DNA of 64,000 bases from Karalla daura (taxonomy: Eukaryota > Chordata > Actinopteri > Chaetodontiformes > Leiognathidae), in NCBI GenBank assembly GCA_029224185.1, contig CM055195.1:25074209-25138208 (forward strand), given 5' to 3'. Position numbers and translations under genes: made by a program. The notes below the pieces were generated by a model. The model was not told the DNA's origin, did not search any database, and worked only from the letters and a program-made list of their open reading frames with translations. This document shows positions 1 through 12,929 of this stretch, one piece after another (the stretch's first letter is position 1; the number at the start of each line of letters is the position of its first letter).

Positions 1-1732
1 GCAGAGCAGATGGGAAAGCCATTAGGTTTACATCAGAGCACAGGACCCCGGCCTCTGAGGGCTTGCTGCTACACAGTCCAAGGCAAGGGTTCAAAACTCT
101 GATCTTTCAAAATACAAGCCAGTGTGAATGCCTTCCCCCAGTTATCATGCTCAACACATTCTCAGCAGAGACAGGTTAATGAGCTGACTCTCCTCGCTGA
201 CTCTCCTCGCTTGTCATTTTTAAAATCCTTGTCGACGAGGACCAAAAATGGCTGCTTGATATCTGCTGGGCTCCAGAGATTCTAATTATGTAAAATGTAA
301 TCTAGGTGCTGAAGTACGCCTGAGCCATGATACAATGACGTTAAATCCATTACAGTGGTGCTTTAAGCAGTAAAACCAGTAGTAAATGTGGCTTAATGTT
401 ATTTGGTCAATTAGAACGTCTTTTGTGAGTTTAGATTCCAAAGTTAGACCAGAATAATAACCATAAAAACTTCCAAAACTACTCCAGCAACATAATCCAT
501 TCTCCCACTGTCCATCTGTGAGCACAGTATGTTCCAGCCAGTCTTGCCAAAGAAAGAGTAAATATGCCACATAAGCGTGGCTTTATCAGCTTCCTGTAGT
601 CACACCAGTACAAAGCTATTTTTTAGCTGCTGGTAACGTGATGAGCAAAACAGAAACGGAGGAGATCTGGATTGCAGTAGTATTCAGAGTCATGAATAAC
701 ACAAGAAAAAAAGATTATATTGAAGGTTATACCTGACAACCTATTCAGGTTGCATTCTCTGCCTCTGCCTTGAACAGACACCAGCCATGCTGTTATAGTA
801 CAAAGATGGAGAGACAATTGATTGATTGATATATTTTTATTTTTTTTCATGTCCTTCACCCTATGTTGTTCTCCCTAGAGACAGGCACCAGCAGACCACA
901 GTGACAGAGATAATGATTTTTGAGCAGTTAGAAGGATGGATGTTTATTCTAAAACTGATGCATGCTGAGACCAATCCACCAAAATCTGGGAAAGACGCAA
1001 TCTGCTTTTATCTTCTTTAAACTTTTACCTCTTAAAGTCTCAACTTTCATGGACTCATGCGTGCACCAGCTGAACTTCTTTCTCATTCTAATTATATAAG
1101 TGGAATGAGTAAGACCCCAGTGAGCGATGACACATCTCAATTCCCCCTTAAATCTCACTGCCTCTCGACCATAAGAAACCTGTGTTGTGTGGAAAATCCA
1201 CAGGAGCCTTGAGAGCTCCCACACAGCTGCCTGTTAACAAGCACAAATTGGCAGCGTTCGCCGACGTCTACACCGGCCCCAATCCGCTACCATTGGGTCA
1301 TTTTTCTTCCGTTTCCTTGCTTTCATCTCACCTTCAATCTGCAGGCAGGGTGCCTTGACACAACTACTCATTAGTAGGCAGCAGCGGGCAGGCAGGAATC
1401 GTTTTGCAAAGACAAAACAACTTCATTAGTAGCAACACAGCTTTATACGTCCGGCTTAAAATAGTTAGAAAACATAACATCACCTACTGCTGTAATTATG
1501 TCTGGGCTTAATTTTAGCATACTGTTGGTTTAGCATACTGTTGGCACTCTCCTTGACATGGTACCAGTAAGTGATTCAAGTGTTTATATTGCAATAATGT
1601 GTTTTAAATAATCACTCAATAATGCACTGAGCATGTGCACAAGGTGATATTATTTCCACAGGTGAAAACTTTTCACTAGAAATCCAAGGGATTCTGAAGA
1701 TGTGACATTGACAACCCATACCCTCCTCTCAG

Positions 1733-1734
<2 letters not shown>

Positions 1735-1794
<60 letters not shown>
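1735..1794. repeat. (GT)30 microsatellite
   Basis: Uninterrupted GT dinucleotide run of about 60 bp. Open frames across it are repeat translations, not genes. Confidence 0.98.
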
Positions 1795-1796
<2 letters not shown>

Positions 1797-2623
1797 TAGT
1801 CTACCAGTATATTTGCACGTGTTCCTGTTCAAACTGTTATGAGCAAAGGGAAAATTGCTGTGCTTCACATTCACACTCGCAAAATTACAAAGAAGAAATG
1901 ACACAGATGATGAAAGAAAAAAACGAACATCCCTTACACACTTGCACACACACATGCAAATATACTCAAACTGCCTGGAATAACTGTTTTATTCAGAGCA
2001 GAATGAGCAGAGCTGGACTGGCACAAATCAAACCTGTCACAAACTTTGGATGCATTGATATTTCCTAACCTCCTAAGTGTCTTTCATTCAATTTATGCAT
2101 GAGGGCTAATGATAATTCATTTTTAATTATTATGCCAAGTGCAATTAGTTCAAGAACAAGAAAACACAAAGGACAAGATACTCAAGATAATCAGGATAAT
2201 CTATCTTGTGAAACATTTACAAAGTTCAAGTGCGCTTTAGTCATCACGGTCATTACAATAAATTTATGCAAAAGTAGGCAAAACATTTCAAACTACAATG
2301 TACAAGAGTGGAAGCAGGAAACAAAGGAAGATACTGCATGACGTGAAAGGAACCATAGTATTTTTAATTACTCATAACTCTAGTAATAATTACCAAGAGT
2401 TAGCTCCACTCATCCACACCACTCCAGAAATCCAGAGTTTGCATATTTTCAAAATTGCATCTGTCTTATACAGTAACAGCTAAGTGATGGCCACCATGCT
2501 CCCAAGGGTACGCTGCAAGCGAAGGTGCCACTATGTTTAGATTTGTGGCCCTTAATGGACAGCCTTGGCCCTTGATTGTGATAGGGTTAGGGGGAGGGTT
2601 CCAAATAAACTTGGACTCTTGTA

Positions 2624-2681
2624 TGTGTGTGTGTGTGTGTGTGTGTGCGTGCGTGCGTGTGTGTGTGTGTGCGTGTGTGTG
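2624..2681. repeat. Interrupted GT microsatellite
   Basis: GT run with several GC interruptions, suggesting an older, decaying repeat. Confidence 0.95.
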
Positions 2682-5600
2682 GTTTGTAGTGGAGTGGTAG
2701 TGGTTGGTATTACTCAGATCCCACAGCCAAGACCCAGAGCCAAAGGCAAGAAGTCGGGACAGCAGCTCAGATGAGACTGAGTAAACATCTATCTCTCAGA
2801 GCACCAACCCACCCACCCACACAAAAAGCTAAACACACACTGCAGACACTCCCCCTCAACACATTTTCATGATGTATTTGTGTAGCAGCATGTTGAAACC
2901 CTTTTCACCTCGCGACTCTCTAGCATTAATGAGCAGAGGAGTGAATGAATACATGTTGACACTAAAAGTAATGTAATGTACTGTTTTGGTTGAATGATAT
3001 AAAGGTTTGGCAATCTGCTGGCAAAGTGAAGCTTAAGTCGATGCTTCACAGCCTTTTTCCCTGCTGTGAAAAGGCTCATTCGGGGGATGGGCAGACCATA
3101 AGCTTGTTATGGAAAAGTCTCAAACGTTGGTTCACAGAAACACACAGAAACACAAAAAATATGAAGCAACTGCAACAGACACAAATATGACTTTATCAGC
3201 TCTTGCGTCTTGAGTCTCACAGCTCAGAAGTCACGCAAGTGTTTTTTTGTTTTTTTTATGGGTGTGATGACTGAATTTAGAGCAAGTGTGAGGACTACCT
3301 CCACACAGTGTTGAAAACAGATTCTGTTCATCCTGACCAAAACTGCCCACAGGGCCCAAAACACTTTTCGGTAGACACTAACTTGAAACGATTTGAACCC
3401 AAGAATTGTTCTGAAATATCGAAAGTTTACCACTGCAGGCATGAACACAGAGGTACATACAAATCTTCAAGAGTCTATGGGGGGCTTCCCATTTCCTCTA
3501 TTATTCATGCTTGATTGTGGATGGTGTGGATGTGCCCGTATTTGTGTTATACCATACGCAAAACTAAGCAGCTAAGCAGACAACACAGCTTCTATACTGC
3601 TCTGCTCTTTCTGGTCAGTGTAGGTTCAAACCCTCACAGACAAGCCAGGCAAAGAGACAAGGAGCAGGATGGGCAGCTGCAGCAGCACACTGTGGATCTA
3701 ACGGCTACACAAGGTCACCTGGAGCAGAGCAGTCCGGACTGTTGCTGCATTGGCTGCAGAGATACAAACAAGCACTTATCTCCTCCAGCCGAACCTTATA
3801 TTTACGTATTTATTTTCAAAGAAGGTATCCACTTCTAAATAATAAAAAAAAACATGCAAAGCAGCTTAAACAGCCTAAAAATGCAATTTTGTCCATCCCT
3901 TCATTTTTCCAATCAGTGGATATTAACAAAGATATACTCCCAAAGACCAAATAACACAGGGAAAACATGCAAATTCTAGAAAAGTTATTTTGTGTGGAGT
4001 ATAAAAAGAAGAGAAAATGTGCAAAATCACAAAACACATGTAAAGCTACAACCCCAGTTTTACATGATTTTTCTTTTTTCAATTGTAGGTAGGTAATTTA
4101 GCATCAATTCCCATATACAGTACACATGCACACTCTGGCACATGAGCTGTGTATACATGTACAGTGTATATATGCACAGTGCAGTATGCAGAAGACTGAT
4201 AACAAAGACAAAAAAGGAAAAAAAGAAAATCTAGGCTATAAACAAACACCAGATGCCGTTTATTTTCATCTACAGAGCACAGCCAAACACAAAGACAGCC
4301 CCACACAGTGAGAATTCACTGGCAACCACACAGAACACACACAAACATATATACAAGAGCCACATATAAACTCCCATTGTCAGACTTGGGCTAAAGGTTG
4401 CGGTGATATAGAGGGTCCGTGTGCTATGAATCATAGGATGATGAAAAACACTGATGTAAAGATATGTTGTACAGGGATGGAAAAACAATAGGCCACTGGA
4501 TTACACAGCACACTGAACACAGGGGCACAGCAGAAAGGTCACAACCACAGCAAATTGCTATTATGGTATTACTGTGAGGACCTAGCATTCGTCTAAAATG
4601 TACCACTCTCTGAATAGAAAGAGAAAACCAAAGCCGCTGCCATCATTCCAGACAGGTTCTAGTTGAGAACCAGAGTAAGTTGAAGGATCGGAGCAATTTA
4701 AAAAGTCCAAATTTTCCACCATAACCTTTAAGCAAAGCTGATGCGTTGCGTTGTGATTGCATGTAACCTTTTCATCTCGCCTACAGCGCTGTTCATCTTC
4801 TTTATGGGAGCCAGTACTGCTGTTATGGATTACTGTTAGATCACTTACTGCCATCTCTCCTTCTCTTTCACACACGTACGTGCACACATACACACACGCA
4901 CATGCACACATACGCACGCACACAGTCTGTTCCTTTGCTTCTCTCTCTTTCTCTCTCTCCGTACTGCAGTGTAGGCAGAGACTTGTCTCCTCTAATTACA
5001 CTTAAAATCATGTGATTGTTCACCAAAGAGAATCTCTGGTGACATCTGACAAAACAAAAAAGAGAACTTTGTCAGGTAGGAATCTCACTGTGCTCTGGCT
5101 AAAGGTCTACTGACTGCCAGGTCAAGTTTGTAGAGCTGATGCTGCAAGGCCTGCATGTTTGATTGTATAGTTTTCACCAGAGAGGTGTGGGAAAGATAAC
5201 CATTGAACAGAACAGAACCATTGGTTTGGAGAGACGCTTCTGGGCTTTTTTTGTTTATAGACATACTCTACACGTACAGTGAAACTGCAGAGAAGATTCC
5301 CCCCCACAAGTGCCCAATTCTGGTCTTAAGGTCAGGGTCAGGGCAGTTGTTAGAGCCCATGCACCCATGTGATTGTTTATGATTCTCTGATTGTGAAGCT
5401 CTTAAAGTCTGGACTGGGCCCCTTAAGTTTGGCAAAAAAAGATAAATAAATAGATATAAATAACAGCATGAAATGTGTGTAAACAAAATCTGTGCTGGGA
5501 GACAGCATTCAGAGGGCAGCAACAGTGAAAGTGCATGTTCCTTTTCTCTTTCATTTTCTACCAATATTTAGACTATGGAAGACCATGTACAATAATCACT

Positions 5601-7912
5601 TTGCATCAACCTAAACCACAACAATAAAATCAGTCTTTATTGCATTCTTTGTTTTTTGTGTGCATTCTTTGTTTTAGCTCTTTGACTATGCTCCTCCTTT
5701 TGCTGTCACATTTCCATCACGTCACTGTTGGTTTCTTCTCAAACCCACTTTGCACAAGCACACAATTCAAATCTGAAAAAAGTAAGATGTATGAACAAGG
5801 CGACAAGGGACATCAAAACATCATAAAATCACAGGCCTTTTTTTTCCCGTCAGGGTCTTAGGAGTCGTTCCCCAGCCGAGCAGGGGGTGTTTGCTATTTC
5901 ACTTCGCTGTACTTAGTGTTGCTCACTTGAAATAAATAAAGTTGAAGATGAAGTTGAACCTGAAAGAAACCCCAGGGTGGACCGAAGTCACTGACTTCTA
6001 CACATTAGGTACCACAGTCAAACTTAAAAACTTGCATGCACACACTAAGGCATATTCGATGCGCATGTTAGGAGGGCACCTCGGTATCCACCCCCCATAG
6101 CTGACAACTCCTGTGCTTATCATGGCTTTGTTGCCGTGGCAGCGTCTCATTATGTAAATGACGTCTCCCTGAAGGGAAGGATGCAAGCGCAGCCATGATG
6201 TTCACTGCTCCAGACTGTGTAAAATTGGCTTCAGGGACCAGTGAAGGATTGCTGCTATATTTAGCAGTCGTCTGTACAATGTATTTCTGCCTATTCTTAC
6301 ACACATCCTAAAAAAACAGAAGGACCACTCACATTTAGCTCTTGCTCCAGCTCTCTCACCCTGGGAAAATATTCTAAAAGCGATGCATATGAATCCATCT
6401 ACATGAAAAAAAACAAAAAGGTTTGGCACATTTCCTTGAAGCTGGTGACCTTTACTACTTCAGCTTATTGTGATTGGAACTGCCTGCCATTTTGTCTGTA
6501 TATCTTTTATCTTCTTTTTCCCATGTCGTAATTCGCCCGCTCCCAACGTATTACCCAATCGGTCTCTGTCCTCATCAGTGCTGAATGAGTGAGCTTTCTC
6601 TGAGGAATGGTGCTAACGGCTTTCTGCTATATATCATCTTTCATGTTCCACCTCAACAGAGGCCAAAACTGAGTGCCTCGGTCAGTCCCGTCTATACAGG
6701 ACATATAAAATATGACTCGCAGTTATTTTCTGACCCCTCCTGAGTACATATGTAATATCAATCGTTGTCTTTCAGCTGTCTCAGGAGGTGCTGATGATTA
6801 TGCCCATCTTTATTAGCCATCTAACCCATAATGATTTACACAGATGGAGCTGACCGCTGCTACCGGTCAGTCGGGATAGCTGTAAGCCAGAACAAACACA
6901 CGATAGTTCCCATGGTGCCCTGGAGACAGAGTGCACATCTCCACTCAAACGAAACAGCCATTTTTGTTAGAGTGACCCTGCGATCAATATGGTCAATGGT
7001 GTTTACGTCCAGAGAACTTGTGGCTTCCTAAAGACAGGAGGGGACTGTCAGGACTTTAACTCATGAGCAAGGACGGAAATTGCTTACTCTGGCTCCTGCA
7101 TCCAACTGCTGCAACTTCATCCTCCTGTCTACTCACCATGCTTGAGATCCGGTGGCAACATTAAACCTCTGCCCCGATACAAATTACTGTCACATGCAAC
7201 TGTCTGGCATCAGCCACTGTGAGGAAAAGTTAAAGTTGTAGAGTGATCACTCAGTGCAGCTGGGCATTTATGGAGGCGTTACACCTGGCATATGAATATG
7301 GTTTCATTTTGGCAATGGCAGTCAACTGAAATATTACACTGGATTTGATTTAAATCCATAAAATTAACAATGTACTACAGGGAAGTTGGAAGTTGCAAAT
7401 GTGTGTAATTTGAAGGTTGTGTTTATGATATAGCAACCAATACAGCATAATTCTTCACAGAAGTCCTCCGCTTTACTGTACAGCAGTTTGTGCTGCATCC
7501 CTTTGTTGTTTTGTGTAAATAGCCACAGAGATTCATTTCATCTGTAACACCAACCAGGTGCAAAAATTCAAATGCAGTTGTTAGCCAACAGCAGCTCTTT
7601 GAAAGACTGCATGCACTACCACTGGCTCCTTAAACAAATGCAAAACGCTTAATATCTTTAAATGTGAACCTGCTCTGCTCACTCCTGGGATGGTGAGGAT
7701 ATCATTAATTGAAATGGCTGCTGCTGCATATTACTGCAGCAACATAATGTTGTGCTTGGCTTGAGGGCTTTTACAAAGCACAGTTGGCCCTTTTGGACGT
7801 TTACCAAGCCAAGAGCAGTACAGGTTCAACCTGCTCTCATCGCCAGCACGTAAAATACCAACTATTTGTTATGCGGGGCCATCAGGGACATTATTCCTTT
7901 TACACACACACT

Positions 7913-8080
7913 AGTGAAATTCTCTCATACATACTCATGAAACGCTCTCATTAACACTATTGCAATCCTCTCATACACAGTATTGAAATCCTCTCATACA
8001 TACTAGTGAAATCCTCCATAAATTATTTCACGATAATGTGTGAGAGGATTTCACTTGGTTATATGAAAGCATTTTAGTAG
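7913..8080. repeat. 23-bp repeat array that inverts, left cluster
   Basis: Diverged copies of a unit of about 23 bp containing AATCCTCTCATACA and ACTAGTGA run in the forward sense to about 8,035, then appear in reverse complement (GTGTGAGAGGATTTCAC). The cluster can therefore fold back on itself. A second cluster of the same unit lies at 9,022-9,300. Such sub-terminal arrays are typical of non-autonomous DNA transposons, but I cannot name the family. Confidence 0.75.
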
Positions 8081-8100
8081 TCTGTAAATCAGGGACAGGG

Positions 8101-8218
8101 GACAGGGGACTGGCTTCATAAACGGGTCTTTGCATAAAAATGGGTGACCATACGGAGGGCTGGAGCTTGGCTGTGCTTAATTTGTGAAGTGGGAGGTCCT
8201 GGAATACAGAGGGTAGGT
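8101..8218 (+). repeat. Dispersed repeat A, left copy
   Basis: About 118 bp, from GACAGGGGACTGGCTTCATA to ACAGAGGGTAGG. It reappears in reverse complement at 11,770-11,893 with scattered substitutions and no large gaps. Probably part of an unnamed transposon family. The open frames here are not supported as genes. Confidence 0.85.
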
Positions 8219-8269
8219 GGCCGTAGGATGTAGGGTGCATGTAATAACACAAGTTCATCATTTACGTTA

Positions 8270-9020
8270 TTTTAAGTTTTCTTTTTTTTATTTTGCCAAC
8301 ACAGCAAGCATTTCTTTCTGTCTGATTGATTGTCCGATATTGCCATGTATCTCGCTTTCAGATCTTTTCCCAGCTCTCTGTCTTCCATTGACGTCACTCC
8401 ACAGCACATATGGCTACTTTATATGCACGTACCGTTTTAAATACTCTGGGCTTCGCTGGGTTGTTGGAGTTTACTGCAGTCGGAGTATAGGGCGTGTTTC
8501 TGGTGTCTGCCATTCCTCGGAATGGAGCCAGCAGAAACCAAAGGGCGGGTAGTGTGGGGCAATGAGTGACGGATATAACTTTTCACCTCCGTCCTCCTCA
8601 ACACACCCACTGATCCGTACGATCCATACTGGATATCGGAGAAAGGTAAACACAGTCTATTCGTCCGATTAATGTGACTGACGCTCTCTCCCGTGTGAGG
8701 CTCCCCTGTCAATCAAATGGACGCGCCCATATTCATTTATTTCTTCAAGTTCTGATATCTCATTAACCATGGAATTATTCGCAAATCGATGTTGAAGCCG
8801 GTGTGAGTTTTGAAAAAAAATTATTGAATGAGTATTTCATTATTGAAAAAGACGTTTTTTGACTGGGTGTGTATTGGAGAAAGTGTTTTTGGGGCCAGGC
8901 CTGGCGGATCTCCGTGGTATTGCAAGAAAAGTCACTTCCGCGTAGGCTTCATTTTTTCGTACTGTAAGACTACGTCCATCTTTTATATACAGTCTATGGG
9001 TATAACTGAAACATTTTCCG
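8270..9020. repeat. Unclassified repeat interior between the two 23-bp arrays
   Basis: Non-coding DNA bounded by the two arrays of the 23-bp unit. Near its right end (about 8,968-9,000) is a stretch ending in ATACAGTCTATGGG that resembles sequence I associate with non-autonomous fish DNA transposons (recollection, not a search). No gene seen. It may be the body of one element whose ends are the arrays. Confidence 0.35.
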
Positions 9021-9021
9021 T

Positions 9022-9300
9022 TTTAATTGAAATCCTCTTATTCACACTAGTGAAACGCTCTCATTCACACCACTGGAATCCTCTCACACACTATAGTGAA
9101 ATAATTTATAGAGCGTTTCACTAGTGTATATGAGAGGATTTCAATAGTGGTCATGAAAGATTTTCAGTAGTGTATTTGAACAAATCATTTTTCAGGTTTA
9201 TTCGTGAGAGGATTTCAATAGTGTCTACGAGGGAGTTTGAGAAGTGTATATGAGCAAATAATTTTTCAGTTGTATGTATGAGAGTGTTTTAGTAGTGCGT
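9022..9300. repeat. 23-bp repeat array that inverts, right cluster
   Basis: Same unit as at 7,913-8,080: forward copies to about 9,100, then a longer series of reverse-complement copies (ATGAGAGGATTTCAATAGTG and variants) running up to the TA at 9,302-9,303, where the Tc1 element begins. The Tc1 element therefore appears to have inserted at, or just beyond, the end of this array. Confidence 0.75.
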
Positions 9301-9303
9301 ATA

Positions 9304-10779
9304 CAGTGCATCTGTAAAGTATTCACAGTGCTTCCTTTTTACACATTTTATATTACAACCTGATTCCAAAATGGAGTCAATTCATTTTTTTCCTCAAAAT
9401 TCTTCACACAACACCCAATAATGACAACATGAAAAAAGCTTTTTGAGATTTTTGCAAATTTAAACACATGTACATAAGTATTCATAGCCTTTGCTCAATA
9501 TTTTGTTGATGCACCTTTGACAGCAATTTCAGCCTCAAGTCTTTTTGAATATGATTCCACAAGTTGACAGTACATGTCAGAGCACAAACCAAGCATGAAG
9601 TCAATGGAATTGTCCGTAGACCTCCGACACAGGATTGTCTCAAGGCACAAATCTGGGGAAGGGTACAGAAAAATTTCTGCTGCTTTGAAGGTCCCAATGA
9701 GCACAGTGGCCTCCATCATCCCTAAATGGAAGAAGTTCAGAACCACCAGGACTCTTCCTAGAGCTGGCCGGCCATCTAAACTGAGCGACTGGGGGAGAAG
9801 GGCCTTAGTCAAGGAGGTGACTAAAAACCCGATGGTTACTCTGTCAAAGCTCCAGTGTTCCTCTGAGGAGAGAGGAGAACCTTTCAGAAGGACAACCATC
9901 TCTGCAGTGATCCACCAATCAAACCTGTATGGTAGAGTGGCCAGACAGAAGCCACTCCTTAGTAAAAGTCACATGGCAGCTCACCTGGAGTTTGCCAAAA
10001 GGCACCTGAAGAACTCTCAGACCATGAGTAACAAAATTCTCTGGTCTGATGAGACAAAGATTGAACTCTTTGGTGTGAATGCCAGGCATCATGTTTGGAG
10101 GAAACTAGGCACAGCACATCACCAGGCCAATACCATCCCTACAGTGAAGCATGGTGGTGGCAGCATTATTCTGTGGGGATGTTTTTCAGCAGCAGGAACT
10201 GGGAGACTAGTCAGGATAGAGGGAAAGATGAATGCAGCAATGTACAGAATCATCCTGGATGAAAACCTGCTCCAGGCCACTCTTGACATCAGACTGGGGC
10301 GACGGTTTATCTTTCAGCAGGAAACAACCCTAAACACAGGAGTGGAGTGGCTTCAGGACAACTCTGTGAATGTCCTTGAGTGGCCCAGCCAGAGCCCAGA
10401 CTTGAATCCAATTGAACATCTCTGGAGAGATCTGAAAATGGCTGTGCACTGACAGTTCCCATCCAACTTGCTGGAGCTTGAACGGTGCTGCAAAGAGTAA
10501 TGGGCAAAACTGCCCAAAGATAGGTGTGCCAAGCTTGTGGCATCATATTCAAAAAGGCTTGAGGCTGTAGTTGCTGCCAAATGTGCATTAACAAAGTATT
10601 GAGTAGAGGCTGTGAATTCTTATATATTTCTTCTTTCCAAAAAATTTGCAAAAATCTCAAAAAAACCTTTTTCACATTGCCATTATGGGGTGTTGTGCGT
10701 AGAATTTTGAGGAAAAAAATGAATTGAATCCATTTTGGAATAAGGATGTAACATAGCAAATTGTGGAAAAAGTGAGCAC
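9304..10779 (+). mobile_element. Tc1-like DNA transposon, decayed, right end truncated
   Basis: The left end begins after a TA dinucleotide with CAGTGCATCTGTAAAGTATT, followed by a long terminal inverted repeat of roughly 150 bp. The matching right inverted repeat runs from about 10,640 to 10,779 but stops short: the outermost 25 or so bases expected from the left arm are missing, and unrelated repeat B follows at once. Tc1/mariner elements insert at TA and need both ends to move, so this copy is immobile. It encloses a broken transposase frame. Confidence 0.92.
9595..10602 (+). pseudogene. Tc1 transposase pseudogene
   Basis: Family traits are clear: an N-terminal helix-turn-helix region (SGEGYRKISAALKVPMST), the GRPSKLSD linker, the first catalytic aspartate in LWSDETKIELFG, HGGGSIILWGCFSAAG, and the last acidic residue in SPDLNPIEHLW. 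The second catalytic aspartate, normally in FQQDNDPKHTA, is lost: the segment reads FQQETTLNTGVEWL and is about four residues shorter than the family pattern. Two in-frame stops follow (TGA at 10,450-10,452 and a TAA about 50 bp later), after which readable homology continues (RCAKLVASYSKRLEAV) to a terminal TGA at 10,600. It cannot encode an active enzyme. Confidence 0.93.
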
Positions 10780-10795
10780 AGTAGAACATTTCAAG

Positions 10796-10912
10796 AGACG
10801 CTTGGAGCAGAGTCTCCAGCCGTCCATTCATGTCAATAAGAACTGGGTCACGGCTTAACGTCACAACATGAGCTACAATCGCATTGGAGAACCGAGGATC
10901 CTCTGCCTGGAA
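10796..10912 (+). repeat. Dispersed repeat B, left copy
   Basis: About 117 bp beginning AGACGCTTGGAGCAGAGTCT and containing GGGTCACGGCTTAACG. Its reverse complement is at 12,812-12,929 (for example CGTTAAGCCGTGACCC). It directly abuts the truncated right end of the Tc1 element, which may mark the deletion or insertion breakpoint. Confidence 0.85.
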
Positions 10913-11769
10913 GTGTGTTTCTCAGTATTTTAAGGAACAATTGTTCGAAGCAGAGGATTCCAGTGGATATCGGAATTTGATAAGTCTTACTGTGCAATAT
11001 TCTTATGCCACTAGCAATTTTGTGGCAAGATGGACATATTTGGGGACCACAGACGTTACTCCAATTTGCCACAAGCAATATGGCAGCGAGGTTGACATGT
11101 TCGGCTTCGCTCGCTCGTGTGTCTGCATTTTTTGCTTCCTTATATTTTCTTTATATTCCTTCAGTGAATGCATATGACTTTCTTTTGTTAGTTCTTACCA
11201 ATGAAATAAATCCAAGTCACAAGCACAGAATGTTATGTTTTTAAACATTGCTGAATCAATTCTGCCTTTGAACACACTCCCTTCAGTCTGCGATACAGAG
11301 CCAGGATTTACTACTCGCAGACAGAGGTAGGAGTTGCTACTACACTAATCAAGTGTCCGAGGTGTAGGGATTCTAGATCTGCTCTTATGACAAAAAAACA
11401 AAAACTCATGAACCGGCACTCTTGGAGAGATATCCCCTCAACCATTTATTATGATTGAGGGCGTACTCCAACGCTTCTCTTTTTTTCATGACGTCATAGC
11501 TGCCCCACACATGACAAGCTGGCTATGCATTGTCCACTCTTACACTTGCACTAATAAATGTATATGTTTATTATTTAAAATGTCCCGTGTCAAATTAAAT
11601 AGACATATATGTCATGTGTGTCATGTTATACATATTTCTTTGAATATTGACCAGAAAGAGGTTTTTTTTCACCCTGATGAAAAGCATCACTGAGAAATGA
11701 ACTACATTGCAATACACACTCATGTGCTTTGTAGTTCTAGTGTGCCTTCAAGTCAGAAGGGGGGGCTCT

Positions 11770-11893
11770 ACCCACCCTCTGTACTCCAGGACCTCCCACT
11801 TCACAAATTAAGCACTACCAAGCTCCAACCCTCCGTCTGGTCACCCATTGCTATGCAAAGACCTGTTTATGAAGCCAGTCCCCTGTCCCCGAT
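11770..11893 (-). repeat. Dispersed repeat A, inverted copy
   Basis: Reverse complement of the segment at 8,101-8,218, including CCTCTGTACTCCAGGACCTC and TATGAAGCCAGTCCCCTGTC. The short plus-strand open frame across it is repeat-derived. About 11,900-12,800 to its right is non-coding and looks repeat-like, but I could not match it to anything else in the window. Confidence 0.85.
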
Positions 11894-12811
11894 CACCTGC
11901 TGCCTCCATGTTGATCGCAGCTTTATAGAGCAACTTTATGACATTTAGGACCCCCCAAGGGTCAACAGAGGCAAGGCTCTGAGGGTCTGTTCCCAGTCAC
12001 TAGTTGTGTCTGAAGATTGAGTTTCAGGTCATCCGGTCTATTTTTGATTTTTTGATCGTGGCGAGCCCTCAAAGGTGGGAAATGGTGAATATTCAAAGCC
12101 CAACCCTTTGACATCTTTGGCTCCGATCAGGACCAAATCAACACATATCCGCTCATTCCGGGCCTTCCTACAACATACTGAAATTTCAGATTTATAGCAC
12201 CTTTAGAAAGAGAACTCCTCCAGAATGCCCTCCAGAATCTGATGGTCTAGATAGCTATAGCTTTTACAACCCCTGATTCCTTAACCAGGCTCTTAAATGT
12301 TATTTTTTTTAATATCTCCTCAACACTATAGGCAAAGTGGCTGAAATTTGCATGGCATGTGGGTCAGAGCCGATCATCATGGAGACAGGTGTTGTAGGAT
12401 GGCAGTCGGTGTTTGAATGAGCACCGAAGCACTGTGGGACTTTACGAGAGGGGTGTGTATGTGTATTGCTATGTAAATATAACCGAAACTGAAACTTAAT
12501 TTGACTTTCTGTCCCCCAGACTATAATAACAAATATACTGATAGTTGCTAGGTTGGTCCTACATTGGGGCAATATTCATCCCCGTTCCACATAAGTGAGA
12601 CAGATGCCTCACCCAGCTGGAGTACAACCAGCCGTGTGGGACAGGGACGGTAAAGTGGGCCCCTCCGGTTCCAGCACCAGTGCCAATACCTCACTCACTC
12701 TATCTATCTCTCTCTCTCTGTCAGACAGAAGAAACCTCTGAGGTTAGTGATACTTCAGTGATACTGATGTGTTTGTACTGAGAAATGTTGAAGACGTCAT
12801 TAAAAGAACTC

Positions 12812-12929
12812 TTCCAAGCAAAGGATCCGCAGTTCTCCAATGAGATTATAGCTTGCGCGTAACGTTAAGCCGTGACCCGGTTATTATTGGCATGAATGAA
12901 CGGCTGGAGCCTCTGCTCTGAGCATCTCT
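12812..12929 (-). repeat. Dispersed repeat B, inverted copy
   Basis: Reverse complement of the segment at 10,796-10,912. Its far end merges into the first unit of the tandem duplication that starts at 12,904, so repeat B and the tandem units belong to the same longer repeat. Confidence 0.85.

Larger units (their letters stand above)
1..7900. other. Non-coding stretch, probable fgf13 intron
   Basis: No exon is supported here. Open frames on both strands are short, lack conserved domains and have no credible splice-site pairs. Because an FGF13-type first exon sits at 21.6 kb on the minus strand and its downstream exons are not in the window, this stretch is probably the long first intron of that gene (inference). 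Simple GT repeats occur at about 1,735 and 2,624, and a looser CA tract at about 4,878-4,921. I looked for the shared FGF core exon (residues like KGIVTKLYSRQGYHLQ) on the minus strand and did not see it. Confidence 0.55.

Noticed and set aside
9495..9899. Minus-strand open frames over the Tc1 element
   Set aside because: Antisense shadow of the transposase pseudogene.
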